Assembly: GCA_964017185.1 (NCBI GenBank) | Contig: OZ024870.1 | Location: forward strand, 57,228,312 to 57,292,311 | DNA: 64,000 nucleotides | Direction: 5' to 3' | Source: Rugalucina vietnamica | Taxonomy: Eukaryota; Mollusca; Bivalvia; Lucinida; Lucinidae | In this document: positions 24,105 to 33,180 of the stretch, in pieces | Position numbering within the stretch: position 1 is the first letter of the stretch | How the letters are laid out: every line of letters begins with the position of its first letter | The notes under the pieces: generated by a model | The model's input: only the letters and a program-made list of their open reading frames with translations | Told to the model about the DNA's origin: nothing | Databases searched by the model: none | Program-made: the position numbers and the translations under genes

Positions 24105-24390
24105 GGGAGCGTGGTGACGTAGTGGTAAAGCATGGGAATCCGAATCGAGAGGTCATGGGATCGATCACCGTGGCACTGGCAGCACCGTGTTGTCATTGAG
24201 CAAGGCATATTAACTCCCCGGAGGACGAGGAGCCATGCAAATAATGTACCCATCGCCATTTAGCGTAACTGCAATCGAGTTTGACTGTCCCTTGCCGAGT
24301 TGCATCATGGTACCGCTCTGGCCAGTGTTGATTCGAGCCCCGCGCCGAGCATTTGTGAGACGAGTGTAAATATGTTGTTTGATCCCGGGA
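24105..24390 (+). mobile_element. tRNA-headed SINE (type C)
   Basis: The head has an A-box-like GTGACGTAGTGGTAAAG and a B-box-like GGGATCGATCACC, spaced as in a tRNA gene. After it come TTGTCATTGAGCAAGGC and a second B-box-like GATTCGAGCCCC near 24332. It is sandwiched between two SINE-B copies of opposite orientation. Confidence 0.5.
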
Positions 24391-24404
24391 TTCGATCATA
24401 TAGG

Positions 24405-24690
24405 TTTATTGTTTGAATGGGTTGCTTTACGTTCGAGTCAACATCTATGGTCATATTGGGATGTTGCTTCCTTTCAATGGGACTTCTACCCATATATGTC
24501 TACCCAACATTGAGATATATGCTTAAAAATACGTGCTGAAGACATATAACCACACAACAACTAAAGCTTATAACTTTTCCTAGGCAGTTTCAGACCTAAG
24601 TGGTTAACCAGTTATCGTGTGGTCGATCACTCAGTTATAAGCTCTGTCTGGCAGCCCATCTATTTCTCACGGCCCCAATGGGCGGGGATG
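24405..24690 (-). mobile_element. SINE-B copy, reverse orientation
   Basis: The complement of the SINE-B body is visible: TTGAATGGGTTGCTTTACGT, then GTGGTTAACCAG and CAGCCCATCTATTTCTC. It is more diverged than the two forward copies just upstream. Confidence 0.6.
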
Positions 24691-24840
24691 GGCAAAGTCG
24701 CATCGGTTTGCCGCCCTTATCCGTTTAGTTTAGTTAACATTGAGAGATCGCTGGTTTCATTTGCAGTCACGCTCTCATTGAACAGTATGTTCATCGAGGT
24801 AAATGCTTGTTGCCTGGCATTGTGGTAGAGTCGCTCTTTG

Positions 24841-24890
24841 AAAGAAGAAGAAGAAGAAGAAGTAGAAGAAGAAGAAGAACTAGAAGAATG
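24841..24890. repeat. (GAA)n microsatellite
   Basis: AAGAAGAAG units with a few interruptions. Confidence 0.9.
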
Positions 24891-25654
24891 ATTTATTTAC
24901 GTACAGAGAGGTCCCTGGCGAGATCGTACGTTATCTTGTCGTGAAGAGCCATTTGGCAAAATTTTAAGCTCTCTTGACTTCTGGTTTACATACAGAAAGC
25001 GTTAGCTCCTTCCCAATATGACTGAAAAACTGCTAATATGGACGTTAAGTCATATAATCTAACCAGTCCAAACATTTTAGATATAATTAACACTTCTTGG
25101 AGCTTCCCTAGTGCTTAATGTCGTTATGTTGAGCAAGTAAAATAGTGTTTACTCATGTCAATCGGACGACGAGCATATTCAAATCCAAACTGTACATAAC
25201 TTCCCTGGTGAACTTTTCGATGACGCTGGATTTTTTGTTGGAAATTTGTTTCTGCACAAAATTCAAACCTTCGCGCTATGCGAAACTCGATGAGAGACTG
25301 CGCATTACGCAAAATGATCACGTGTTCAGATGAAGGAAATGATATATCTCGATCGAAATATATAATGATATTTAGATTGACATATTATATGTCAATTTAG
25401 ATATATTATAATAGGGTATATTTCGTTCGAAATATATGGTAATTAGGCATATCTCGTTTTAGATATTGTATTTCGATTTTAAATTAACGGTTGTGCTGTA
25501 CTGGTATAGAGACCTTTTGTATCTCACCTATTACTCGAGTTACGGACAAATGTTCCTTGTCAGCATTAAAAGAGTAAAATTTTTGTCGACATCGTTTTTT
25601 ATGGCTGTGAGCGCAAAAGAAAACGATGATAAATGCCGCAAACAGGACTTTCTA

Positions 25655-25969
25655 GGCCAACTTTGATTCGAGTTCTGGACAAAAGTCTTTGTTTGTTTCA
25701 TAATTAGATTCGAATCGGTAATTATACATGTTTGCGTCGTGACAGTGACAAGAATACAAATGCTTGCTCTCTCGAGGCTTTTTCATAGGGGTCTTGGCAG
25801 CATTAAATCCTCTTGTCACACTCTTACTCAGTGGAGTCGTAGAAGTACTAAATCCTTTTGTCACACTCTTACTCAATGGGGTCATGAAAGTATTAAATCC
25901 TTTTGTCACACTCTTACTTATTCGTGACTGTGACCCTTCTGCTACCAACAATCTCATCATTTGAAGCAC
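25655..25969 (-). CDS. Possible frame-shifted extension with three 15-residue repeats
   Basis: An open frame overlaps the stop of the 328-residue gene by 13 bases in another frame. It carries three tandem 15-residue repeats, SKSVTKGFNTFMTPL-like, encoded by 45-bp units (GTCACACTCTTACT on the plus strand at 25815, 25860 and 25905). It has no ATG at its upstream edge, so it would need a frameshift, splicing or readthrough to be made. The 45-bp units differ by substitutions only, so the frame is kept. It could equally be 3' untranslated minisatellite. Function unknown. Confidence 0.3.
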
Positions 25970-26943
25970 TTGGCCAGGAATGTCATAATTTGTTTAATTA
26001 AGTAATTACGGTATATCGTGAAGACTGCAAGGTGGAGGAAGTAGAAAAGTGCGAGTTCCGTATAGCCGAGTGACAAAAGAATTAAAGTTGTTAGTAATAA
26101 AACTATCAAAACTACGGAATACGCAATTCTGTCCCTGTTTAAATATTTCTCCAATTTGTGCCTGATTTCCACAATCTGTTTGCTCTGGCTGTGATTCTCA
26201 TCTCTAATGCGTTCATTTTCATATGTTAAACGTGATATCCTCTTTCCTAACTGACTTTGTTTGTCCTCTGATGCTTGGAACAAATGTCCAAAGTTCTGAG
26301 TAGTATCTGATTTTCCCATTAGTTTTCGCAGTGATTTTCGACACGTGTCTCGCGACTGATATTCTACACGTTTCTCGACCATTTCTGTTGTTACGTTCTT
26401 TTGCGCCTGAATAGAATTTCGTTCGTCCGTCAGTTCATCGCTAAGTTCAGTTATACGCCGTTTTAGATGTTGATTTTCACTCACTGCTTCGTTTACCTTC
26501 CGCCGGAGTACTTCACAAAATGCGTTTAATTTTTGTGTAAGTTCTGCTTGTTGATTGATCGTTTTCTCACTTAATGGGATCTGATCTATGGGCTGCAATT
26601 CTCTATCATGCTGTTGAAGTGTTTTAATTTTGTCGCCAATGTCAGATTTGAGACCCATCAGCTTTGCAGTCGTTAGATTCTCATCTGTCTCCAAGTATGT
26701 GGAATATATTTCCACTTGTACATTTTTCCCCAACAGCGTAACTGGTCGCTTTTTCAAAACTACATTAACGGAGTAAGCGTCACAAAATTCAATAATTGCT
26801 GTCTGGTTGCCGTTTTTAAGCTTAATGTTTGTTACTGTTCCTTTAGATATCTTTTCGAAGGCTTCTTTCAGTTTGTCTTCGCTGATAGATTCTTTCGGTG
26901 GTAAATTCTTTGCAATTATCCGTCTTGGTTCATCGTACTGCAT
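25957..26943 (-). CDS. RRM-like, coiled-coil, C-terminal membrane protein
   Basis: An intact 328-codon frame starting ATG at 26943. Residues about 7-82 look like an RRM fold of the PARP14/NMI-IFI35 style. RRIIAKNLPP is strand 1, TAIIEFCDAYSVNVVLKKR matches the RNP1-like strand and helix 2, and LLGKNVQVEIYSTYLE is strand 4. Residues about 85-270 are strongly charged with heptads (EKRVEYQ, LTYENERIRDEN), predicting a coiled coil. Residues about 272-312 are hydrophobic (SVVLIVLLLTTLILLSLGY, then LALFYFLHLAVFTIY), predicting two short membrane spans or a re-entrant anchor. Upstream in frame, CCAATTACAG|GG could be a splice acceptor before NPITGRQTISM, so an earlier exon may exist. Function unknown; a membrane-anchored scaffold is an inference. 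Confidence 0.7.
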   Translation of the reverse strand: MQYDEPRRIIAKNLPPKESISEDKLKEAFEKISKGTVTNIKLKNGNQTAIIEFCDAYSVNVVLKKRPVTLLGKNVQVEIYSTYLETDENLTTAKLMGLKSDIGDKIKTLQQHDRELQPIDQIPLSEKTINQQAELTQKLNAFCEVLRRKVNEAVSENQHLKRRITELSDELTDERNSIQAQKNVTTEMVEKRVEYQSRDTCRKSLRKLMGKSDTTQNFGHLFQASEDKQSQLGKRISRLTYENERIRDENHSQSKQIVEIRHKLEKYLNRDRIAYSVVLIVLLLTTLILLSLGYTELALFYFLHLAVFTIYRNYLIKQIMTFLAKCFK

Positions 26944-27014
26944 GGAAATGGTTTGCCTCCCTGTAATTGGATTTGGAACATTTCATTGACTACGAGTATA
27001 TTTAAAAATTGAAT

Positions 27015-27015
<1 letters not shown>

Positions 27016-27058
<43 letters not shown>
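27016..27058. repeat. 43-base T homopolymer
   Basis: An uninterrupted T run just upstream (in gene sense, as A) of the RRM/coiled-coil gene. It may be the A tail of a lost minus-strand retro-insertion. Confidence 0.95.
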
Positions 27059-27105
27059 CAAACATCGATAGGACAAATCCTCAAAGCAAAAATCACAATA
27101 CATGT

Positions 27106-27385
27106 ACATTACGAAAACTTGACCATGCAATATACAGAGATTCTTTTCAGTTGCAAAAACTTGAACCTTTCAATGGTAAAAAATGTTTTTTTTTTAATAT
27201 ATTTGTTCAAAACATAGATTGTGGGTACACGTCAGAACCACCTCGCCGACGCGGTTCTAACGAGTAACCACAAATTATGTTTTGGGTCAAAATTAAGAAA
27301 AATAGGTATATCCCTGTAAACACCAGGGGGATGTAAGGGGGTATATATTACATGGTAATATTATCCTGATGAAAGGACATCATAC
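27106..27385. repeat. Hairpin-family-1 element, copy B
   Basis: It starts at ATTACGAAAAC and CATGCAATATACAGAG. The central palindrome is 27205-27246/27248-27292 (CAAAACATAGATTGTGGGTA mirrored, with several mismatches). It continues to GGGGGTATATATTACATGG and TCCTGATG. No exon-like frame accompanies this copy. Confidence 0.7.
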
Positions 27386-27540
27386 ATGAGCTGACGAAAA
27401 AAGTTACAGTTTCAGTCAAGGAAATAGCAACCTCTTTGTTTGCAGGGACATAAAAACATTTTTAAGTTAATATTGTAATAATTAAAACGCAAGTAACCTC
27501 ATCAATTATACATGAACAGATATCGGTATCGGCAGCAAAT

Positions 27541-27760
27541 GAGCCGTCTCGTGGGAAAACCAACAATGTGGTTTCCGAACAGGTTCGACACAAATCAGGC
27601 TGTACAGTCACAGAAGCAGGCTAGAAGCTTGAAATTTCGGATTTAAGTAGAAGAGGAATTGTACTATCCGAGTAGCGAAAACAAAGGCGCTGATCAGCGA
27701 AGCTGATCTGCGTCTTTGTTTTCGCCTAAGCAGATTGTTGGTTTTCAGGCGGTTCAAATA
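27541..27760 (+). repeat. Hairpin-family-2 element
   Basis: It contains CGAACAGGTTCGACACAAAT, AGGAATTGTACTATCCGAG and the palindrome AAGGCGCTGATCAGCGAAGC / GCTGATCTGCGTCTTTG, and ends GTTGGTTTTCAGGCGG. Other copies: 35560, 46228, 48452, 48768 (partial), 51441, 52100 and half at 8449. Confidence 0.75.
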
Positions 27761-27947
27761 GTTTAATCTAAATTAGTGCGCAAGCCATGATTCCACTTAT
27801 GCATCGTTTCATGATGGATTATTATCAAACACGTGTATTTATTAAATGGAACATGTTCCAAGAAAAACCGGACAAATTTAGGACAAAACGTGGGACTTGG
27901 AAACGTAGTAAAACGTAGGCCTCGAAACGTGACAGTGTGCCTGTAGC

Positions 27948-28125
27948 TTAAGTTCGGGTAACTGAGTGGCCGCTTACTGGGAAATAACTGCTCACTCGGC
28001 ACACGATATTTTTAAAAAGTATAAGTACCTAATTGTTTAGTTTTTTTCCCACCTCGGTTTATTGGAGTGAGAGTTTCTTTCTGACTGCACCTTTTCCTGA
28101 TCATTGCATATTTGTAACTTTCTTT
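27948..28125 (+). mobile_element. Family R retroelement 3' end, short copy
   Basis: It starts at AGTTCGGGTAACTGAGTGG and ends CATATTTGTAACTTT, the last ~175 bases of the family. It is 5'-truncated further than the other copies. Confidence 0.7.
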
Positions 28126-29360
28126 AAAAGGGTGTCAAAATGACATAAGATGCCAAGCCTTTAGAACCCGCCTTTGGACAACATACAGATAAAAGAGAGA
28201 ATATGTGTCTGAGTACCTTCAGGTGTACTCAAAACATTCCATACACCTGCAGCAATCGTTGTAACACGGGTGGTAAACTTTGGAACGACCTCCAAAAAGA
28301 GGTAGTGAATTTCTGTTCCAATCGCACATCCGGTAACTCGCGAGGTTGGTCCAAAGGCAAGAAACGGATAAACAAAGGTAGGCGTCGGTGGTTCTTTTGA
28401 TTTTTTTTTTCTAAGTTGCTAGCGAAAAATGGATACTTATGGCAATGCTATGTCGTGTAAAGATGACTTCTCGATGCATACGGCCCAAAACTGCGGTTGA
28501 AACCGAAATAATTTCCGCTGGGTCGTTTTTAAAAGGTCGAACACGATGTAGCTTTTTCACAACAGTTTGTCAACAACTGACACCTTTTAGCAAATTTGTG
28601 GTTTTCCACAAAGCATACAGCCCCGGTAAGCTCGCCCTGTGGAAACGAGTACTCTGTAAATAGATATCTTGTTAAAATGGCAACGGGCGCATTATTTAAA
28701 CAAATGATTGAGAAAATTCCAGTAGAGGTCGTTCCAATAAGTTGGAGCTTGTTCCAATTTGAATGAGATCGTTCCCAGTGTTCTCCTGTTTTATACAATG
28801 AAATTAATATCTGTGGTATCAGACCAGCCAAACTCAGACAAAAATGATGGCGTTTGAAATAGTGTAATATTTTGGGGTTTGAAAGCGATTCTCCTACGAC
28901 TGATAGCTTGCTAATGACCGTTTGTAAGCGGTTTCTGGCTTGTGATTTAAACTTGAATTGTTCTTTGCAGAGAACAAATTGTTCTTTGCAGAGACAGTTT
29001 CTTATTCCTACTTTTATGTGTAAACCGATTTTCATGTTTTGTTGCTCTTTTAAGACTTTTGGAACGCAAAAGGATTGTGACACGATCATATTGTTTTATG
29101 TATTTCAGGGAAGGTTGATTTTGAAAAAAAAAGTATCAAAAAAACTATTGCAAAGACAGTGCATGCGATTCTTGCTTTGTCGGATTTTCGTGTCGTAAAT
29201 TCTTTCGCTCTTTCTGTTGTTAAATACACTAAACGAAAGTGAAAAGGCTACACATACACTCCAACAAAAACCCATCTGAAATATACAAAAATGCAATTCA
29301 AGGGATCCAAGCGTAGAGTTTAAGAAACATGAATGGATCATTTTCATAACGCATCATTTC
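28126..29360. other. Stretch with unrecognised open frames
   Basis: A Cys-rich plus frame at 28203-28400 (CSNRCNTGGKLWNDL) ends near a possible donor, AAAG|GTAGGC at about 28377. It has no recognised family. The 186-codon minus frame 28529-29089 overlaps plus frames, lacks a motif and is probably chance. A short direct repeat, TTGTTCTTTGCAGAGA, occurs at 28958 and 28979. Confidence 0.3.
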
Positions 29361-29368
29361 TTTGTGAG

Positions 29369-30003
29369 GGTGGACGGAAAAAAGTCACAGGAAAAAAAGT
29401 CACAGAAATAAAGTCACGGAAAAAAGTCACAGGACAAAAAGTCACAGGAAAAAAAAATCAGAAAAATAAAACATCAATAGAAATTCGATATAAAATGTAT
29501 TTACATAAACTAGAAAATCAGTAAGCAATCATTAAGTAAGCAATGATGAGGAACTGTCATAATAAGATATCAAATCCAGCACTTAAAATTGGAAATAACT
29601 GAAACAAGGAATATATGAAAACCAACCCAGTATGAGGAACATGGTGGCTCAGTGGTATAACTTAAGGCAATGGAGTCAGAGAGGACACAGGGTTGAGCCA
29701 TTACCATTACCATTTAGTGTCATTTTACAAGTATTTTAAGCAACCAAAGATCTGATTAAGTTCTCAGGAAAAAGATGGGTCCATCTCAGCATGTTTGAAA
29801 ATTGTTAACCGGAATGTAAAACATCAATCCAATAAAAATATATTGATTATAAGAGTTATAATAAAAATAATAAAAAAAATCCAAATATAAAGTAGAAAAA
29901 ACAATTATACTGTTCTGTGACTTTTTTCCTGTGATTTTTTTTCGTACCCAAATCTGTGACTTTTTTCCGTGACTTTTTTCCTGTGACTTTTTTCCTACAT
30001 TCC
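29369..30003. mobile_element. Element with AGTCACAGGAAA-repeat inverted ends, 8-bp duplication
   Basis: TTTGTGAG flanks both sides (29361-29368 and 30004-30011). The left end holds five or six tandem AAAGTCACAGGAAA-like units (29377-29462). The right end holds the same units inverted (about 29917-29997). The interior is AT-rich and contains a tRNA-like SINE head. An 8-bp duplication is typical of hAT elements, but the termini do not show a textbook hAT end. No transposase is seen. Confidence 0.65.
29641..29745 (+). mobile_element. tRNA-like SINE head
   Basis: GGTGGCTCAGTGGTATAAC is a perfect A-box, followed by a weak B-box AGGGTTGAGCCA near 29690. It is nested within the element at 29369-30003. 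Confidence 0.45.
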
Positions 30004-30011
30004 TTTGTGAG

Positions 30012-30525
30012 ATGTCTAGTAAAATAAAATAAAACAAATAAAAATAAGCAGTATCAAAGAGGAGTGTATTCTACAATTTAATTTCTATAAAGACGTTACG
30101 CAAGATACTGGCGACACTTTGTGAAAACGCTTGCTTTGCTTGCTTGTAAAACTGATAAAATGTTATTATTTGTTGACCATTTTATACTAAAATTTTCAGT
30201 GAATTATTTTCTAAAAGAAGGTTTAGAAATTATCGTTATATCTCTGATCCGTTTAAGAACATTTTATTCATAATTGTCGAAAATTATGAAAAAAAAACGG
30301 CGTGTCCCATGTTTCATTTAATTGTTTGTGGAGGTAGTTGCATCGGCGGCAAGGTTTTCCTGAAGGTAAAAATCGAAAAAGAGTTTGACAATAGGAAAGC
30401 AACATTATTGCATGAAATGGTAGAAAAATGATTTGTCTTAAATGTGGTATAAACCAGATTTCCATTGTGCACATTTTTTACGGATTTTTACCCTTCAAAG
30501 TAAGTGTTGGGTTTCTTTTGTCGGT
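30012..30525. other. Stretch without a recognised gene
   Basis: AT-rich, with only short uninformative frames. Confidence 0.4.
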
Positions 30526-30529
30526 CAGT

Positions 30530-30663
30530 ATATATATTAACCAGTAATGCGTCTTGTCCAAGGACACAGCACGGCGCAGGTGAGGTTCAGTCCCGATATC
30601 GTCTCTTTCCGGAGTCAAACATATTTCGTTCCGGAGTCCAACACTTCAACCACCAGGCCACCG
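30530..30663 (-). mobile_element. SINE fragment related to 16915-17165
   Basis: The plus strand shows CTTGTCCAAGGACACAGCAC, GCGCAGGTGAGGTTCA and CCGGAGTCCAACACTTCAAC before CACCAGGCCACCGCG. This is the complement of a tRNA-like head (GGTGGCCTGGTGG). As in the 17-kb copy, it lies just beyond the splice donor of the duplicated exon. A run of 22 Cs (30666-30687) separates the two. Confidence 0.6.
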
Positions 30664-30716
30664 CGCCCCCCCCCCCCCCCCCCCCCCGTGCGCGATGTAT
30701 CGCATGTAGCACTTAC

Positions 30717-30933
30717 CTGGTTGTGACAGAAAGTTAAAAACCAGCTGAGCATCGTTATTGTAAGTATGCCAAATATCAACTGAAAAGTCTGTGGCATCAG
30801 ATAGATAGTCTATAAGTTTTGCTTTCATAAATCCCGTGTGACACGTTGGAACACATGTTATCCGCGTATCATCCGCCATAGTGATGGCATCACTACCTGA
30901 ACTTAACTCTGTCATATCATTCCCACTGGCCAT
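30717..30933 (-). CDS. Putative first coding exon, copy B (unknown protein)
   Basis: ATG at 30933, then MASGNDMTELSSGSD, an extra six residues relative to copy A (AITMAD region), then DDTRITCVPTCHTGFMKAK, YLSDATDFSVDIWHTYNND and VFNFLSQPG. It ends at the donor CAG|GTAAGTG (intron from 30716). Exon length leaves the same phase as copy A (199 and 217 bp, both remainder 1). The hairpin-family-1 element lies upstream and a SINE fragment downstream, as in copy A, so the unit duplicated was larger than the exon. Function unknown. Confidence 0.5.
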
Positions 30934-30959
30934 TTTTATTCTGAAGACCTGCCGGAGTC

Positions 30960-31245
30960 TCTGTTTGTAGTATGAAAACTTGCCCATGCAAACTACAGAG
31001 ATTTTTTAAATTGTTCAAAATGAAAATTTTCAGTAGAAAAACTTGGACATTTTTCTTATTTTTGCTCAAAACATAGATTGTGGGTACAAGTTAGAACCGC
31101 CTCGGCGAGGCGGTTCTAACGAGTACCCACAAGCTATGTTTTGAAGCAAAAATAAGAAATATAGATATACCCCTGCATACCCCAGTTTCACTATATAAAA
31201 GTGGGGTTTAAGGGGGTATTCATTGCACGGACATGTTTTCCTGAT
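30960..31245. repeat. Hairpin-family-1 element, copy C
   Basis: The palindrome arms are 31053-31103 and 31105-31157, with CAAAACATAGATTGTGGGTA and GAACCGCCTCGGCGAGGCGG at the centre. It continues to AGTGGGGTTTAAGGGGGTAT and CACGGACATGTTTTCCTGAT. Confidence 0.8.
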
Positions 31246-31720
31246 GTTAGCTTTTGTACGACAACAGCAAGGCACTTTAAACGTGAAAATATTCGTAAAT
31301 ATTAAAGTACACACGTTTAAGATATTCAATCCCAATGTGCAAACGCAACGGTGGATTGTTTTGTCACGCAACAGTGGGTTGTTTTGTCAATACTGTTACA
31401 GTAGCTTAAACATCATAAAGGTAAATACTTTGGTTATCGATGTGTGATGCAAACGTCGGTAATTGTCTACGCGCCAGCGCGTAGACTACTCTAAAGTTTG
31501 AGGTTGACCTACTTTCAAGACAACTCATACACCTCGCTACAACTGCAACTGCACGTTTGAGTCTAGTGGCTTGATCATCGTGTTAGTATGATTCCGTGTC
31601 GTTTCGCCAAGGACCGTGTAAACACCCAAAACACCCATGCAAACCTCCTTTTGGTTGGTTACATGGTGCAGTAGGTACCAAAAAGGGGCAAATTGTTAGA
31701 TTCGTGGAACTGGTGCATGA
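31246..31720. other. Stretch without a recognised gene
   Basis: Contains a short GTCTACGCGCCAGCGCGTAG palindrome near 31467. Frames on both strands at 31583-31856 overlap and have no recognised motif. Confidence 0.4.
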
Positions 31721-31722
31721 TT

Positions 31723-31913
31723 GCATTCTATCTAAGCAACATTGGAATGAAATGAACCGACGGTATTGTGTCGCTATATGGTCAGGTATGAAAGCTTTGA
31801 CCGCGCCCCACCTGCCGTGTAGCCAATTACATTCTATCCAAGCCACAATGGAATGAAATGAACCGACAGTATTGTGACGGTCGATTGTCAGGTATGAATG
31901 CTTTGACTGCGCA
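31723..31913. repeat. Tandem duplication, 106-bp period
   Basis: GGAATGAAATGAACCGAC, CAGGTATGAA and GCTTTGAC(C/T)GCGC recur in order 106 bp apart, with moderate divergence. Confidence 0.75.
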
Positions 31914-32479
31914 GCGTTTTATTTCTGTTCAGTCACATGAACCACGATGAAATGGGAGTACGGTCAGATTCTATGACATTCTAGTTTATATATGCGAAGC
32001 GTAGACCAAGCTTTTTGTTAAAGCTTATACTTGTTACACTTATATTTCATCACATGGCAGTAGTGTTATTGATTAGTTTAATAGTTTATTTAAGTGTCGC
32101 ATATCAAATACATACAATATATACAGATTTTCAACATGCTAAAACATATTTGATATCCAGTCTATACAGACTTACGAGACACTATATTTTTTCAATTTGC
32201 ATTGAAAAAGAATACATGTATCACAGATTTACATACAAAATGTACATCAATTGAAATACACGAAATAAAATATCACAAATGTACAAGATTCACGTTAAAA
32301 AAGTAATTAATCTATTTAAAGTGTTCTGTTAAAACTAAAAAAAGGAAAAGAGTACATTGTATAATGAATCTAATAATCATTGTATAAGCAATCTAAAGTA
32401 TAATCATGATAGAGGAGTTGGTGGGTAGGGAAATTTTTCGTTTCGCACAACACCCTCCACATACTAGGTTTGATACTAT
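31914..32479. other. Stretch without a recognised gene
   Basis: AT-rich. A 79-codon frame (32015-32254) has a hydrophobic start but no family signature. Confidence 0.35.
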
Positions 32480-33180
32480 GGGTGGCTTCTTTGATCAATA
32501 TAAAGAGCTTCTAGGCACGTTGTCGCCCTGTGATATGGTGCATTTGTCCTCCAGAAGCCGTTACGTATGTTACTCATTCAAACCAGAAATGTGCTCTAAG
32601 TTTGTAAAATACACTATGAATCTCTAATCTAAATTCCAAACCTAAATGTATCAGTATCATCTGATGAAAGAATGTTACGGGCACAAGTATTGATATATTT
32701 AATCATTTTCATGCATCGATGGTGTTACGTATGTTACATTCTCAAAACAGCCTGTCTAAATGTTAATTACAGAACAGTAAGCTATTTTGATATACTTCTC
32801 TTTGCGAATTTCACTTTTAATACACTACGGGTGGCTTAGTTGATCAATATAAATATTTTCTATGCACGTTTTCGCCCAATGGTATGGTGCATTTGCCCTC
32901 CAGAAGCCGTTACGCACATCGTTTGTTACCGATTCAAAACAGAAATATACTCTGAGTTTGAAAAATGCACTATGAATCTCTAAAATAAATTCCAAACCTA
33001 AATATATTAATGTCATCTGATGAAAGAATGTTACTGGCACATGTGTTGATACTTTTAATCACATATATGCATCGATTGTGTTACGTTTGTTACATTTTCA
33101 AAACAGACTGTTCAGAGTTTAATTACAGAACAGTAAGCTATTTTAATATACTTTTCTTTGCACGTTTATATTTTAGATAC
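32480..33180. repeat. Tandem duplication, 349-bp period
   Basis: GGGTGGCTT starts at about 32480 and 32829. GGTATGGTGCATTTG, CTCCAGAAGCCGTTACG, CATCTGATGAAAGAATGTTA and AATTACAGAACAGTAAGCTA recur at the same offset. Each unit holds two copies of the GTTACGTATGTTAC-type motif. Confidence 0.8.

Larger units (their letters stand above)
19437..25503. mobile_element. 6-kb DNA element with inverted ends and 5-bp duplication
   Basis: The left end CAGTAGAGCACAACCGTTAA (19437) is matched at the right end by the complement of CAGTACAGCACAACCGTTAA (ending 25503). GTATA lies immediately outside both ends (19432-19436 and 25504-25508), a candidate target duplication. Both subterminal regions are AT-rich palindromic words, GATATCATATCTAAATCTAG on the left (19467-19800) and CATATTATATGTCAATTTAG on the right (about 25347-25480). 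The interior holds nested repeats (20268-21360, 21891-22175, several SINEs) and no transposase I can recognise, so it is probably a large non-autonomous element. The superfamily is unassigned. Confidence 0.6.

Noticed and set aside
28529-29089. 186-codon minus-strand frame
   Set aside because: No recognisable domain, no start or splice context, and overlapping frames on the plus strand of similar quality; length alone is not enough in this composition.
30646-30717. Gly-rich extension of exon copy B
   Set aside because: It is the translation of a 22-base C run beyond the splice donor, so not part of the protein.
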